Shown piece by piece: positions 55,289-64,000 of a stretch of 64,000 bases of DNA. Every line of letters starts with the position of its first letter. The stretch's first letter is position 1. Source of the DNA: Neoceratodus forsteri (lineage: Eukaryota; Chordata; Ceratodontiformes; Ceratodontidae); assembly GCA_016271365.2 (NCBI GenBank), contig CM028136.1, positions 470,082,001 through 470,146,000 of the forward strand. The letters run 5' to 3'. The translations under genes and the position numbers were made by a program. The notes beneath the pieces were generated by a model that did not search any database, had not been told where the DNA came from, and worked only from the letters and a program-made list of their open reading frames with translations.

Positions 55289-56182
55289 GTCTATACATAT
55301 GGCCCCAACCAGGATACCCCAACCTTTTTTACTAATTTGGCTTCTAAACTGGCACCGTATACCTACTTACCCATTATTTTGGCTGGGGACTGAAACCTGG
55401 TCCTACAGCTGGATCTGGATAGATTAGGCACTTTTTGCCACAGCCTGTCCCCTAGCCAGTGAGCTCTTATGGAACTTTTGGATGGCCTGGGACTGATTGA
55501 TCCTTGACACCTATTGCATCCACTGGAGCCATCATATACCTTTTATTCTGCATCGCATGCTTCTTTTTCTCACATTGACTACTTCATAGTGCCCCAAGAG
55601 GTCTTCTCCCATGTCCAGCTTTGTGAAAGCACTGCCAGGGTTTTATTGGATCATTCACCAATCCTTCTGCATGTTGATTTGGTCCATGGCTTGGAGTTAG
55701 TCCACTCTTCATCATTCTAGTCCACAACTCCTACATGACCATCAATTTGTTAAGCTTAAGGAGAGCATTGTTAACTTTTTGTTAGATATGTCTTCCTCTG
55801 TTGAAGGGGTGAATGTGCTGTAGGCCATGGACAAATGTTATATTCATGGTGAGTCTATTCATTTGGCCACTATACAGAAAAAGTGGCAAGGTCAAGTTTT
55901 GGTTTCCCTTTTATGTGAAATTCATGATATTGAAAAGCATCTTTACTCTACCTCCCCTGAGAATGTCTAGAGATGGTTAAATACCTTAAGGGCAAAGTAT
56001 GCTGAAATAGTTAATCAAAAAGCTGAAATGGTCATTTTTAGGGCTAAGGTATGGTACCTGGATCAAGAGGAAGAAGCTGGACATACACTCACCCTCCATT
56101 TTCGACAGGTGGAAGCTCGCTACTATATTGTCATGGTCTGGGAATCTGAGCAGTCACCTTTATTATCAGAATCTCATTAAGT
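55289..56182 (+). pseudogene. L1 ORF2 endonuclease second half and linker (second nest)
   Basis: Continues TVYTYGPNQDTPTFFTNLAS, then IILAGD with a stop where GDFN would be, LDLDRLG and LLDGLGLIDP. The frame 55514-55720 follows with YTFYSASHASFSHIDYFIVP (the SRIDYFLV block) and LDHSPILLHV (the SDHxPI block, Ser lost). The linker from 55780 has a Lys/Glu-rich helix (RAKYAEIVNQKAEMVIFRAK) and RQVEARYYIVMVWESEQSPL, decayed from the usual RxKxxYYxxGxKxGK. Inactive. Confidence 0.75.
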
Positions 56183-56193
56183 AATGGCCAGCT

Positions 56194-56782
56194 AGCTGGC
56201 TCTGTGGCACTGAGTGAAAGGGTTCTCTCAGCATACTGGCAACCTGAGTTTGTGCCCCAAACTTGGGTGCCAAGATTGGAGACTGGAAGGGAGGAAGGGA
56301 TTTTAGAGCATCCATTGGATGCTTCCCTCCCTGCAAGGTGAGTAGGGCCTTGGCACCTGCCATCAGATTGATGATGGACTTGGGGGACCTGAAGCCTCAA
56401 CATACCCCTCACATGTCCCTGCTGCAGGTCACTGCTCCCACAAGGCCCAATCAGTGATTGATTGGGCGGGCCACAGAAAATGAGAAAATGCCACCTGGCT
56501 GACCAGTTGATGGTCACTGATCCTCGGCATGCCACACAGCCAGGATAGTCCCGTGTTGTCCGCTTCACCACCAATACCAGGGCTAACTGTTTTTGACTAT
56601 AGGCACTTCTTCCCTGGAGGGGAGACCCATCCAATGAAGGGTCACTTTGGGTCACCAAGGGGATCCATTCACAGTAGCAGGTGGCAGCAGGATGGTGGCT
56701 GGTGGAGGAGTGTGGCCATGGGGCCCAGGTGGTCTGAAGGAGTGGCTGGCCAGGAGGGACATGGGAGGAGCAAAAAAAAAAA
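56194..56782 (+). mobile_element. 589-bp retrosequence with A-tail
   Basis: A G+C-rich segment ends in 11 As (56772-56782). It is flanked by taatggccagct (56182-56193) and tagtggccagct (56783-56794), a 12-bp direct repeat with one mismatch. Its removal rejoins the L1 linker to the pre-RT region (SESH..VMASFKCCYQHLYTPD). The features fit L1-driven retroposition of an unrelated RNA: a processed pseudogene or an unknown SINE. Frames exist on both strands, but I recognise no protein, and the two long minus-strand frames are more likely composition effects. Confidence 0.72.
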
Positions 56783-56794
56783 TAGTGGCCAGCT

Positions 56795-57477
56795 TCAAAT
56801 GTTGCTACCAACATCTATATACACCTGACCAGCCAGTTCAGAATGTTAGTGAATTGATGAAGCCCTTTTTGTGGGATCTCTGACTTCCTCCCCTCCCCTC
56901 ACCAAAGATCAGCAGGCTCTCCTGGAGGGACCTATTCAGGTCTCGGAGGTGGAACAGGTGATTCAAGCACTTTCGGTTCAAAAGGCTGTGGGTCCAGATG
57001 GCTTCCATGCTGAATTTTATAAATGCTTCCAAAGCAGCGTAGCCGGCCCTCTTATGGAAATTTTTAATTTCATGTACTAGCAGCAGATATCTGATCATTT
57101 GCTGACACAGGTCATTATTTGTCTTAAACCAGGTAAAGACCCCACCCTAACTGGTAATTACCAGCCTAGTTCTCTGATGAATGTCAGCATGAAGGTACTT
57201 GTCCAGATCTTGGTCAAGAGACCATAGAAAGTTTGGTTTGCTTTAATAGGTCTGAAGCAGGTAGACTTCATGTTTGGCTGATTATCTAGTGACCATTTAA
57301 GGAAAGTGCTTCATCTTATTTTGGCATCCATAGAACTAGGGACTCCAGCTGCCTTGGTCTCCCTGGGCACTGAAAATCTTTCTACAGAGTGGATTGGCAT
57401 TATCTTTTCCACATTTTACAACATTTTGGCATCCCTCCTTCCTTCATACAATTGGTCCAAACCTTATACAGTAACCC
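56795..57477 (+). pseudogene. L1 ORF2 reverse transcriptase, fingers and motif A region (second nest)
   Basis: Pre-RT residues KCCYQHLYTPDQPVQNVSEL lead to LTKDQQALLEGPIQVSEVEQ, then VQKAVGPDGFHAEFYKCFQS (the KxPGPDGFxxEFYK block). In further frames come NYQPSSLMNVSMKVLVQILV and the motif A segment in LILASIELGTPAALVSLGTE, where the catalytic Asp is not preserved. FSTFYNILASLLPSYNWSKP and YT end at the palindromic insertion. Stops at 57078 and elsewhere. Confidence 0.77.
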
Positions 57478-57886
57478 AATTCAAACAAAGAAAAGAACAC
57501 GGCTGCAAAGCACATATGTTGAGGAGCCAAAATACAAGTTCCCAATGCAAAATAAAGCCAACAAACTTTTGGCTACAATTCCAAGGCACAAATGAAACCA
57601 CCACAGTTTAGCAAATGTTTGCAATAATTTATTACTTAAAAGTAAAAATGGGAGTAGCAGCCCCCACACATAGTTGGCATCTACGTACATTTCATGTTGT
57701 ACTTGATGCTTTTTCAAACTTGAAGAAGTGTCAAGTACGATGCAAATCATATGTAGACACCAACTGTGTGTGTGGGGGGTGCTACTCCCATTTTTACTTT
57801 TGAGTAATAATTTATCGCAAACATATGCTAAACGGTGGCAGTTTCATTTGTGCCTTGGAATTGTAGCCAAACGTTTGTTAGTTTTA
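57478..57886. mobile_element. 409-bp insertion with 14-bp target duplication and a 330-bp palindrome
   Basis: ttatacagtaaccc lies on both sides, exactly repeated at 57464-57477 and 57887-57900. Within the insertion, 57556-57886 folds on itself: ttggctacaattccaaggca is matched by its reverse complement near 57851-57872, and agtaaaaatgggagtagca has its mate near 57780-57800. The turn is near aaacttgaagaag at 57717-57729. The first 78 bp (57478-57555) are outside the palindrome. A duplication of 14 bp is too long for common cut-and-paste transposons and suggests retroposition of a hairpin-forming RNA. No name is assigned. Confidence 0.8.
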
Positions 57887-57900
57887 TTATACAGTAACCC

Positions 57901-59340
57901 GACAGCTCGTATTCTTTGTAATGGTTTATACTCAGAGCCTATTCACCTAGCAAGAGGGAGGCATCAGGCTGTCCCCTCACCCTGTTTTGTTTAATTTGAA
58001 CTTGGAACCTCTTTTATTGACACTGAAACTGACACCTGGAATATGTGGTATTCAGTTGGGAGACCTTGAATTCAAACTATCCACTTACGTGTATGACATT
58101 CTCCTTCATGTTTTAAATCTGAAGGATTCTCTTCAAGAGACCCTGAAAATCATAACTTCCTTTGGGCTGGTTATAAATTAAATGTTAATAAAACTAGTGT
58201 TTTTCCTCTTAATACACAGGTCTCCAAATGCAGATTTTTGACTTTAGGATTTCAGTGGTCCCTTTCTCAACTGACTCATATGGATATTCATTTACCTCAC
58301 TGTTTCTCCAAACTGAAGCAGGTGAATTTTGACACCCTGCTCCAGTTGGATCCTACCAGATGAAAGTTATTACCCCTTACATTATGGGATCAAATAAATA
58401 TTATTAAAATGAATATTTTGCCCCAATTACTTTATCCCATACATATGCTTAATATGAACCTTCTTAGCTTTGTTTAAAACATTACAATTGACTTTATCCA
58501 TTTTCTCGTGGAAGAGGAAAACACAGTGCAGGGCTTATTTTAAACTACCCCTTCCCAAAGAAATGGGAGGCCTTTGCTTACTGAGTTTTCAATTTTATTA
58601 TTTAGCTTCACATGCCAGTAAATACTTTCTATTGGGTCTTACCCAAGAATAGCTATCCTTGGACTATGTCCCACAATGGCTCTGGATTGAATGGAATTTA
58701 TCTCAGACAGTTGGCCTTACTCCCACCTCATCATTTTATACTCCGTTACTAAAGTGCCCGCTGACTTGTGTCAAGCTCCAGTTTTCTGGCCCTTGAAAGC
58801 CCACAACCAATTAGGTCATTTCCTTTGGCAAGACCCTAACAAAGACCTCATCCAACCACTTTTTGGCAATCCAAATTCCCAGGTTGCTAGCAGGTCACTT
58901 CACCCTCATTCTTGGATAGGATTAGATCAACTCAAGGTCTCAGATTTTCTGTCTGAAGATACATCTTTTTCTCTTCAACAGATTCTATGGTCTCGTCTGA
59001 TACCGTTATCAGCCAGTTTTAAATGAATACAACTACAGCATTGTATCTCTAGTTATATGAGCACTCCTTCTTGGTTGACAAAGGTGAGTGACCTCATTAC
59101 TCAGCTAGCTTCTATGGCCAGTTCACCCCATCCCATTTCAAACATATGTATTACTCTTCAAAAATGAGGCTCAAGAATCAGTTATACTGATTGCCCATAC
59201 TGGGACTCCATTTTGGACCTCTCTTTAGATGAGACAGGCTGGTATAGGATATGAAAAGATCTTAATATCTACTGTACATTATGTCAAACGGGATAGATTA
59301 TGGCTGTAGAAAGTCTATGTTCTGCATAAATTATATTTTA
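57901..59340 (+). pseudogene. L1 ORF2 motif B to C-terminus (second nest)
   Basis: After the palindromic insertion the protein resumes ARILCNGLYSEPIHLARGRH and QAVPSPCFV, a decayed (T)RQGCPLSPxLF box. LSTYVYDILLHVLNLKD follows, where YADD has become YVYD, losing one aspartate. WDQINIIKMNILPQLLYPIH (the INxxKMxxLPKLLY block) and KAHNQLGHFLWQDPNKD in shifted frames continue to about 59030, and weakly to 59340. The knuckle near the end (ITLQK.GSRISYTDCPYWDS) is unrecognisable as CCHC. Inactive. Confidence 0.78.
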
Positions 59341-59344
59341 AAAA

Positions 59345-60960
59345 TGAATCATAGAATTATAGAACATGATGGCAGATAAAGACCAAGGGTCCATCCAGTC
59401 GGCCTATTTTTGTGCTATCTATACCCTGGACCTACTGTCCATTAGAGATAATGTCACTGAAACCTTTCATCCTATCTCATCTGTGCTTAACCCCACTCAC
59501 AGTCTCTGCCCTCACTACTTCTGTGGCAGGTTCTTTCAAGGCTCAGCCACCCATTCCATAAAGAAATACTTCCTCACATCTCTGCTGAATCTTCCTCCTA
59601 CCACTTTCCAGTCATGTCCTCTAGTCACAGAGTTGTGGTTGCTAGTGAATACCTCCTTACAATTTATCTTGTTAATGCCCCTTAGGAATTTGAACATCTC
59701 TCAGTCTTATCACCCTGTTCTCTTTGGATCCATGACACCACATCGACAATTTTTTGTCAATGTGACATTTTCCTGACACCACTGTGTCAACCACATTTGC
59801 GGTCGGCATAGTGCCGTGGAGAAAATTGTTGTTATTTTGCAGGGAACTCTGTCCGCCCTGCACCCCACCCCCAACATACTGTCATCAACTCTGAGATGGA
59901 GCTGATTCAGGGATGGGGTGTAGGACCTTGGAAAAGGGTGCCAGAGTCCTGTGCTGATTTTACAGTGCTGTGTCAATGTTGTCAGCATTGACCACATCGC
60001 TGTAAAGTTGTCGCTGTAGAGATAGCATACCATTCTCTTCTAGTCTTCATGGAGTACATGTTTAGGGCCCTGAGCTGCTCCTCATACAGTAAGATCTGCC
60101 TTGCTGACTCCTGAATAACTTCCCCTTATTTCTCTATACTTCCTACTATAGCTTCCACTGTAGCTTGCTCCTAACTATAACTCTCATCCTTCTAAAGTCT
60201 GCTCGCCTGAAGTCCAGTACCACAGTTCTGGAAGGAGGTGTGCTGCTATACAGAGCTACAGTAGCTTGAACCACAAGGTGTTGTGGTCATTGGACCTCAG
60301 TGGATCCTGTACTGTCATGTAGCTAATCCTTTCCATTTTGGTGAGGACAACATCCAAGAAGGCCGAATGTCTTGTGGGTTCCTTTACCAGCCTGACCAAC
60401 AGGTAACCTTGCATGTGCTTAGGTAGTGCCTAATTTCTGACATTGCAAGCAGCAGGGGTCTTCCAGCCCCCATCTGGCATGTTACAATCCCCAATCACAA
60501 ACATATCCCCTTTAGCTACACTATGTGTCCATTCTTCTCCTACCTCCCTATATGCCTCCTCACTCTGATTTGGAGCTTTGTAAATCACCACTACCCTCAC
60601 ACACTTACCATATGGAGTAGTTAGGTTTACTCAGAGTGACTTTGTCTAGCACTGCCTCTCCTAAATGATCCTTCTTCTGTGACCTTTATGTTATCTTTCA
60701 CATAAAGGGACACCCTCTTCCTTTGTCTGTCTCAATGTTCTTTCTGAGCAGTGTTTCCTGGGATCACCAGGCCCCAGTTATTGTTCTCCGGTGACCAGGT
60801 TTCCATCAGGGCCACCATTTCTATCTTTGACATCTGCTACAAGAGCCTGTAGATCACTCACCTTATTTCCCAGGCTCCTGGCATTTAGGCAAATCACCCT
60901 CCTGCGACTGTTTTGTACATTTTGCTGATCTTTTCTGGCTAATCTGCCCTCCCCTTAGGT
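59345..60960 (-). mobile_element. CR1 LINE with its reverse transcriptase deleted
   Basis: On the minus strand, CR1 endonuclease sequence starts near 60900 (MVALMETWSPENNNW-like) and includes KMERISYMTVQDPLRSNDHN and TLWFKLL at about 60330-60240. The sequence then passes within about 100 bp to the C-terminal CR1 block (QQGRSYCMRSSSGPKHVLHE, near 60110-60040). It continues, past a MITE, to a KYFF..W-type end and a CR1-like tail at 59345. The whole linker and reverse transcriptase, over 1 kb, is missing. The junction is near 60110-60190. It is a different CR1 subfamily from 8467. Confidence 0.75.
59725..60031. mobile_element. 307-bp hAT-like MITE, copy 2
   Basis: It interrupts the CR1 C-terminal region. 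It is flanked by gttctctt (59717-59724) and attctctt (60032-60039), 7 of 8 identical. The ends tggatccatgacaccacatc and ggtatgctatctctacagcg (right end reverse-complemented) share spaced bases and both lead into cgacaa. It is a relative of 7085-7408 through ggatccatgac, gagctgatt and ggtgcc. Non-coding. Confidence 0.7.
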
Positions 60961-61500
60961 CTTGACTGTCTGTCCTCTAGAACCCCTGCCTAATGCTGAA
61001 TGGGGTAAAAGCAACCACATTCACATTCACTGAATACCAAACAGTAGAATTATTAATATGAATGTCTATTCACTAACTTGTATGACGAGCATGTTAAATT
61101 CAACATTTTATTGTAAAATCCAGTTCCCTTTTATTTTATTTATTTAAGGTCCATGTTCTGATCTTCACATGTCCCATTATAAGTAATGTCCTTTTTAATT
61201 GTTATATGTCCTGGTTTGGTTTTATTATCCCAAAGGCTTTTCAAGTAAATTTTCTCTAGTGTGAAATGTTTCCTGCTTTTTTTGTTTTGCACTTAATGTT
61301 TTTCAACATTCATATAGGTAAACATGGTTCCTAAAAACATATTGCATGAATGTTTCCTAATACATGCACCTGAGAAGATAATTACCTTTTGAAAACCAAC
61401 ACCCTTTCAAAAACTGCCTTTTTTTTCTCAATCATACAAATGCACTAGATAAAACAACACCACATGTGTTACCTTTATTTTGCCACATATCCTGTAATAC
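60961..61500. other. No gene seen; A+T-rich
   Basis: Unassigned sequence between two CR1 copies. No frame or repeat recognised. Confidence 0.4.
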
Positions 61501-61501
61501 C

Positions 61502-63647
61502 TGAAGGGGTGATCCTCAGGTAACTAGTCAGTGAACCCACTCGTGATGGGACAATACTAGACCTGGTACTCACTAACAGGGACAGTATTGTATATGTCAA
61601 GGCTGGATGCCACCTGGGGACCAGTGATAATAATGTAGTGTGGTTCTACATAAGGATGGCTGTACAATTGAACAACATAAGAGCTAGGGTCCTGGACTTC
61701 AGGAGGGCAGATTTTATAAAGATGAGTGAATGCCCTGGCAGGAGGGATGGCCTGAGCAGAGAGAATCAGGGAAAGCAGTAATGAGCATGAAGGTGCAAAC
61801 TGAAGACCGAATAGCCCAGATGGTAGCAAAATGGAACAAGAGTGATTTTTAGGTATGTAAGTGGAAAGAGGAAGACTGGGGAGGGATTGTAAGATTAATA
61901 AGGGAAAAAGGATTGTCAGAGGGGGGCCAGGAAAAGGCAGACATCCTGAACAAATAATTCTACTTGGTGTTCACAGAAGAAGAAGGAGAGAGGAGGGACC
62001 ATAAATAACTAATAGGAGCCAAGGAAGGGGGTAGGTAGACATGAGTCCTTTTTGAGAGGTAAGAGTCCTGAAGGGACTCACTAATCTGATACTTGACAAG
62101 GCATTGGGACCAGAAGAAGTGCCTCTAAGGGTATTGAGGGTGCTCAGGGAGGAACTGACTACACCTCCGACAGTTCTATTTAACAGCTCACTGGGAACTG
62201 GAGTAGTTCTGGGGGACTGGAGGAGGGCAGATGTAGTCACATTTCACTAAAATTGTATCAGGAAGGAGGCTGGCAATTATAGGCCAGTCAGCCTGACATC
62301 AGTGGTGGGAATGTTGATGCAAACACTGCTGAAAAAAAGGATTGTGGAATATCTTGAATCCAACAGGCTACAAGACCCAAGGCAGCACAAATTCATGGTG
62401 GGGGTGGGGGAGGTGGTGTCATGTCAAATGAATCTGATAGATTTGTTTGACTGGGTGACCAATGAATTAACTCAGGAAGAGCAGTAGAAGTGGCTACCTA
62501 GATTTCAGTAAGGCTTTCAACACTGTTCCACACAGGAGATTAGTAACCAAGCTGGGTAGTTTAGGAATGGGTCCAAAGGTGGTAGACTCGGTAGGAAATT
62601 GATTAGGGGATAGGTGACAGACAGAGGGTGGTGGTAAATGGATTTCACACTGAGAAAGGGAGGGTGACTAGTAGGGTGCCTCAGAGACTGGTCCTTTTTA
62701 ATGTCTTTATAAGTGACATTACAGAGTTGCTGGAAGGGAAGGTCTGTCTCTTCTCAGATTATACCAAAACTGCAACAGGATGGACACTCCAGGGGTGGTG
62801 TAAAGGATTAACAGATACCTGAGAAAACTCAAGGAGTGGTCAAAGGTATGGCAGTCAAGTTGCAATGTGAAAACATGCAAAATAATGGACTTAGGAATCA
62901 GAAACCCAAGGGTGGAGTACAATATTGGTGATGTGGTATTGATGTCTACAAGGCAGGAAAGAGACCTGGGGGTAATCATACAAGATGATCTAAAGGTGGC
63001 CAAGCAGTGTGACAAGGCAGTTAGGAAAACTAGTGGGATGCTGGGCTGCATAGAAAGGGGTATCACCAGCAGAGAGGTGGAGATGCCCCTTTATAGATTG
63101 CTGGTAAGAACACACCTTGAGTAATGTGCCCCGTTCTGGAGACTACCTCTCCAGAAAGACATACAGACAGTGGAAGCTGTCCACAGGAGGGCAGCTAAAA
63201 TGGTGCAGGGTCTGCAACAAAAGCCCTATGATGAGAGATTAAACTACCTCAATATGTACACAATGGAAGAAAGGAAGCAGAAGAGGGATATGATAGAGGA
63301 CCTTTAAATAACTCATGGGGCTAAATAAAACACAGGAGGGAAGTATTTTCCAGAAAAAAAGGAGTTCAAGGACAAGGGAATTTGCTATGAAGCTGGAGGC
63401 AGGTAGATTTAGGAGAGATGTGAAAAAATATTTCTTTATAGAAAGAGTGGTGAAGGAAAGGACAGTTGTGGCATTAAAGAATGCATGAAATGGGCATAAG
63501 GGTATGTTAGTGGAAAGGAACAGGGAGGGAGAAAGAGATGGTGATCGATTAGGGTCTGCAGTGATACTGTAGGTAGGGAAAAAATGGGCAGACTGTGTGG
63601 GTGAAGCGGCCCTTACCTGCAATCATATTCTATGCTTCTATGTTTCT
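61502..63647 (+). mobile_element. CR1 LINE, 5'-truncated
   Basis: It runs from the end of the endonuclease (EPTRDGTILDLVLTNRD, HLGTSDNNVVWFYIR and VLDFRRADFIKMSECPG at about 61530-61740) through linker and reverse transcriptase to the CR1 tail (cttctatgtttctat, ending about 63647). It is decayed by many stops and shifts. The linker is shortened: about 61790-62040 has little similarity. Confidence 0.85.
61530..63500 (+). pseudogene. CR1 ORF2 remnant
   Basis: Readable pieces are VVGMLMQTLLKKRIVEYLES, CQMNLIDLFDWVTNELTQEE (62300-62487) and FQ.GFQHCSTQEI, a shifted motif A. Next come VVNGFHTEKGRVTSRVPQRL and VLFNVFISDITELLEGKVCL (62628-62780), ending FSDYTK where FADDTK is expected, so both catalytic residues are compromised. 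The frame 62867-63124 reads RQERDLGVIIQDDLKVAKQC, SGMLGCIERGITSREVEMPL and YRLLVRTHLE. VEAVHRRAAKMVQGLQQKPY and a partial KKYFFIERVVKE end follow. A 12-bp G-rich insertion lies in the fingers (MVGVGEVVSCQ). Confidence 0.83.
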
Positions 63648-64000
63648 ATATTTATTTTATCCACTGTTATTGTTTTATAACTATTGGGTCTGATATCAAG
63701 CAGACTCAGACCCTATATTCTCTGTATCCATGACTGTGGACTAAGGGTAAAGGAAAGGGATAGCCACTAGGGCCACCTTAGGAGTAGTTTGGGTAAGCAG
63801 ACTATATGGGTTGTTGGGCTTTTTTCTGCCAACATGTTCCATATTTCTATATTCCCATGCAGCCACATGTTCTGACATCACACCAGGTTGATACAGAGAA
63901 AGTCATAGCTGATTAACCACCCATGTAAGAAGTCATTATGCTGTCACATTAACTGAAAACAACTGTGACATCATCTGTTCAGAAAGAAGCAGCTGTCTCC
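63648..64000. other. CR1-like tail, otherwise unassigned
   Basis: At about 63775-63860 the plus strand reads gggtaagcagactatatggg, ttgttgggcttttttctgcc and tccatatttctatattccc. This resembles a CR1 3' tail of another subfamily (gcagactggatgggcc...ctatgtttctat). No coding block precedes it. The last 140 bases show nothing. Confidence 0.5.

Larger units (their letters stand above)
47561..59340 (+). mobile_element. Second nested Tx1-type L1, plus strand
   Basis: Coding blocks of one L1 appear in order: ORF1 at 47818-48490, ORF2 endonuclease first half at 50480-50810 and second half at 55289-55720, linker 55780-56182, reverse transcriptase 56795-57477 and 57901-58200, and C-terminal region to about 59340. 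The gaps are filled by a CR1 tail (49414-49921), a hAT-like MITE (50020-50342), a 4.5 kb composite insertion (50820-55288), a poly-A retrosequence (56194-56782) and a palindromic insertion (57478-57886). It is more decayed than the copy at 23074. Its 3' end is lost at the CR1 that starts at about 59345. Confidence 0.75.

Noticed and set aside
56131..56814. 227-codon minus-strand frame
   Set aside because: It crosses both target duplications of the retrosequence and runs through its A-tail into L1, so it is not a natural unit.

Overview
This 64 kb window looks like non-genic DNA from a large, repeat-rich vertebrate genome. I found no host exon, tRNA, rRNA or CRISPR array. Almost everything that can be named is a transposable element, most of it decayed: CR1, L2/Rex1-type, L1 and Tx1-type L1 LINEs, a Penelope-like element (PLE), MIR-type SINEs, and several non-autonomous DNA transposons and tandem repeats. 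The mix of CR1 with its 'cttatctgccatcaacttctatgtttctatg' style 3' tail, active-looking Tx1-type L1, PLE and palindromic DNA elements suggests an amphibian (perhaps a caecilian) or another early-branching tetrapod or sarcopterygian. That lineage call is inference.

Layout. 1-913: three copies of a 298-bp satellite, abutting a minus-strand CR1 fragment (914-1680). 1690-5258: mostly unassigned, with an old hairpin-type DNA element (about 2644-4610) holding a SINE. 5259-30401: one plus-strand L1, apparently near full length (about 6 kb once the insertions are subtracted), split by successive insertions. These are an L2-type LINE (itself hit by a 324-bp hAT-like MITE), a CR1, a hairpin DNA element, a second near-complete CR1 that is itself cut by a PLE, a 5'-truncated Tx1-type L1, and a second hairpin element. 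A 17-bp direct repeat at 5259 and at 30385, directly after the L1 A-tail, is the likely target-site duplication of the outermost L1. 30402-32380: A/C-rich flank and unassigned sequence. 32391-40411: a full-length 8.0 kb Tx1-type L1 on the minus strand.

40422-44530: a MIR-type SINE, a diverged tandem repeat of about 360-390 bp with a small MITE inside it, unassigned A+T-rich DNA and a second SINE. 44530-47309: a Rex1/L2-type ORF2 terminus split by a third hairpin element (44745-46370) and followed by a Tigger-like element with TA duplications. 47.5-59.34 kb: a second plus-strand Tx1-type L1, also broken repeatedly (CR1 tail, hAT-like MITE, a 4.5 kb composite insertion, a 589-bp poly-A retrosequence, and a 409-bp palindromic insertion with a 14-bp target duplication). 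59.35-63.86 kb: two more CR1 copies and a CR1-like tail.

The interrupted LINE reading frames are useful because they fix insertion boundaries. Removing each hairpin element plus one 3-bp copy restores, or closely restores, the LINE protein. The duplications are AGA, ATT and TCT. No coding region here looks capable of making an intact functional protein. All boundaries were read by eye and are accurate to a few bases where duplications are given, and to tens of bases elsewhere.
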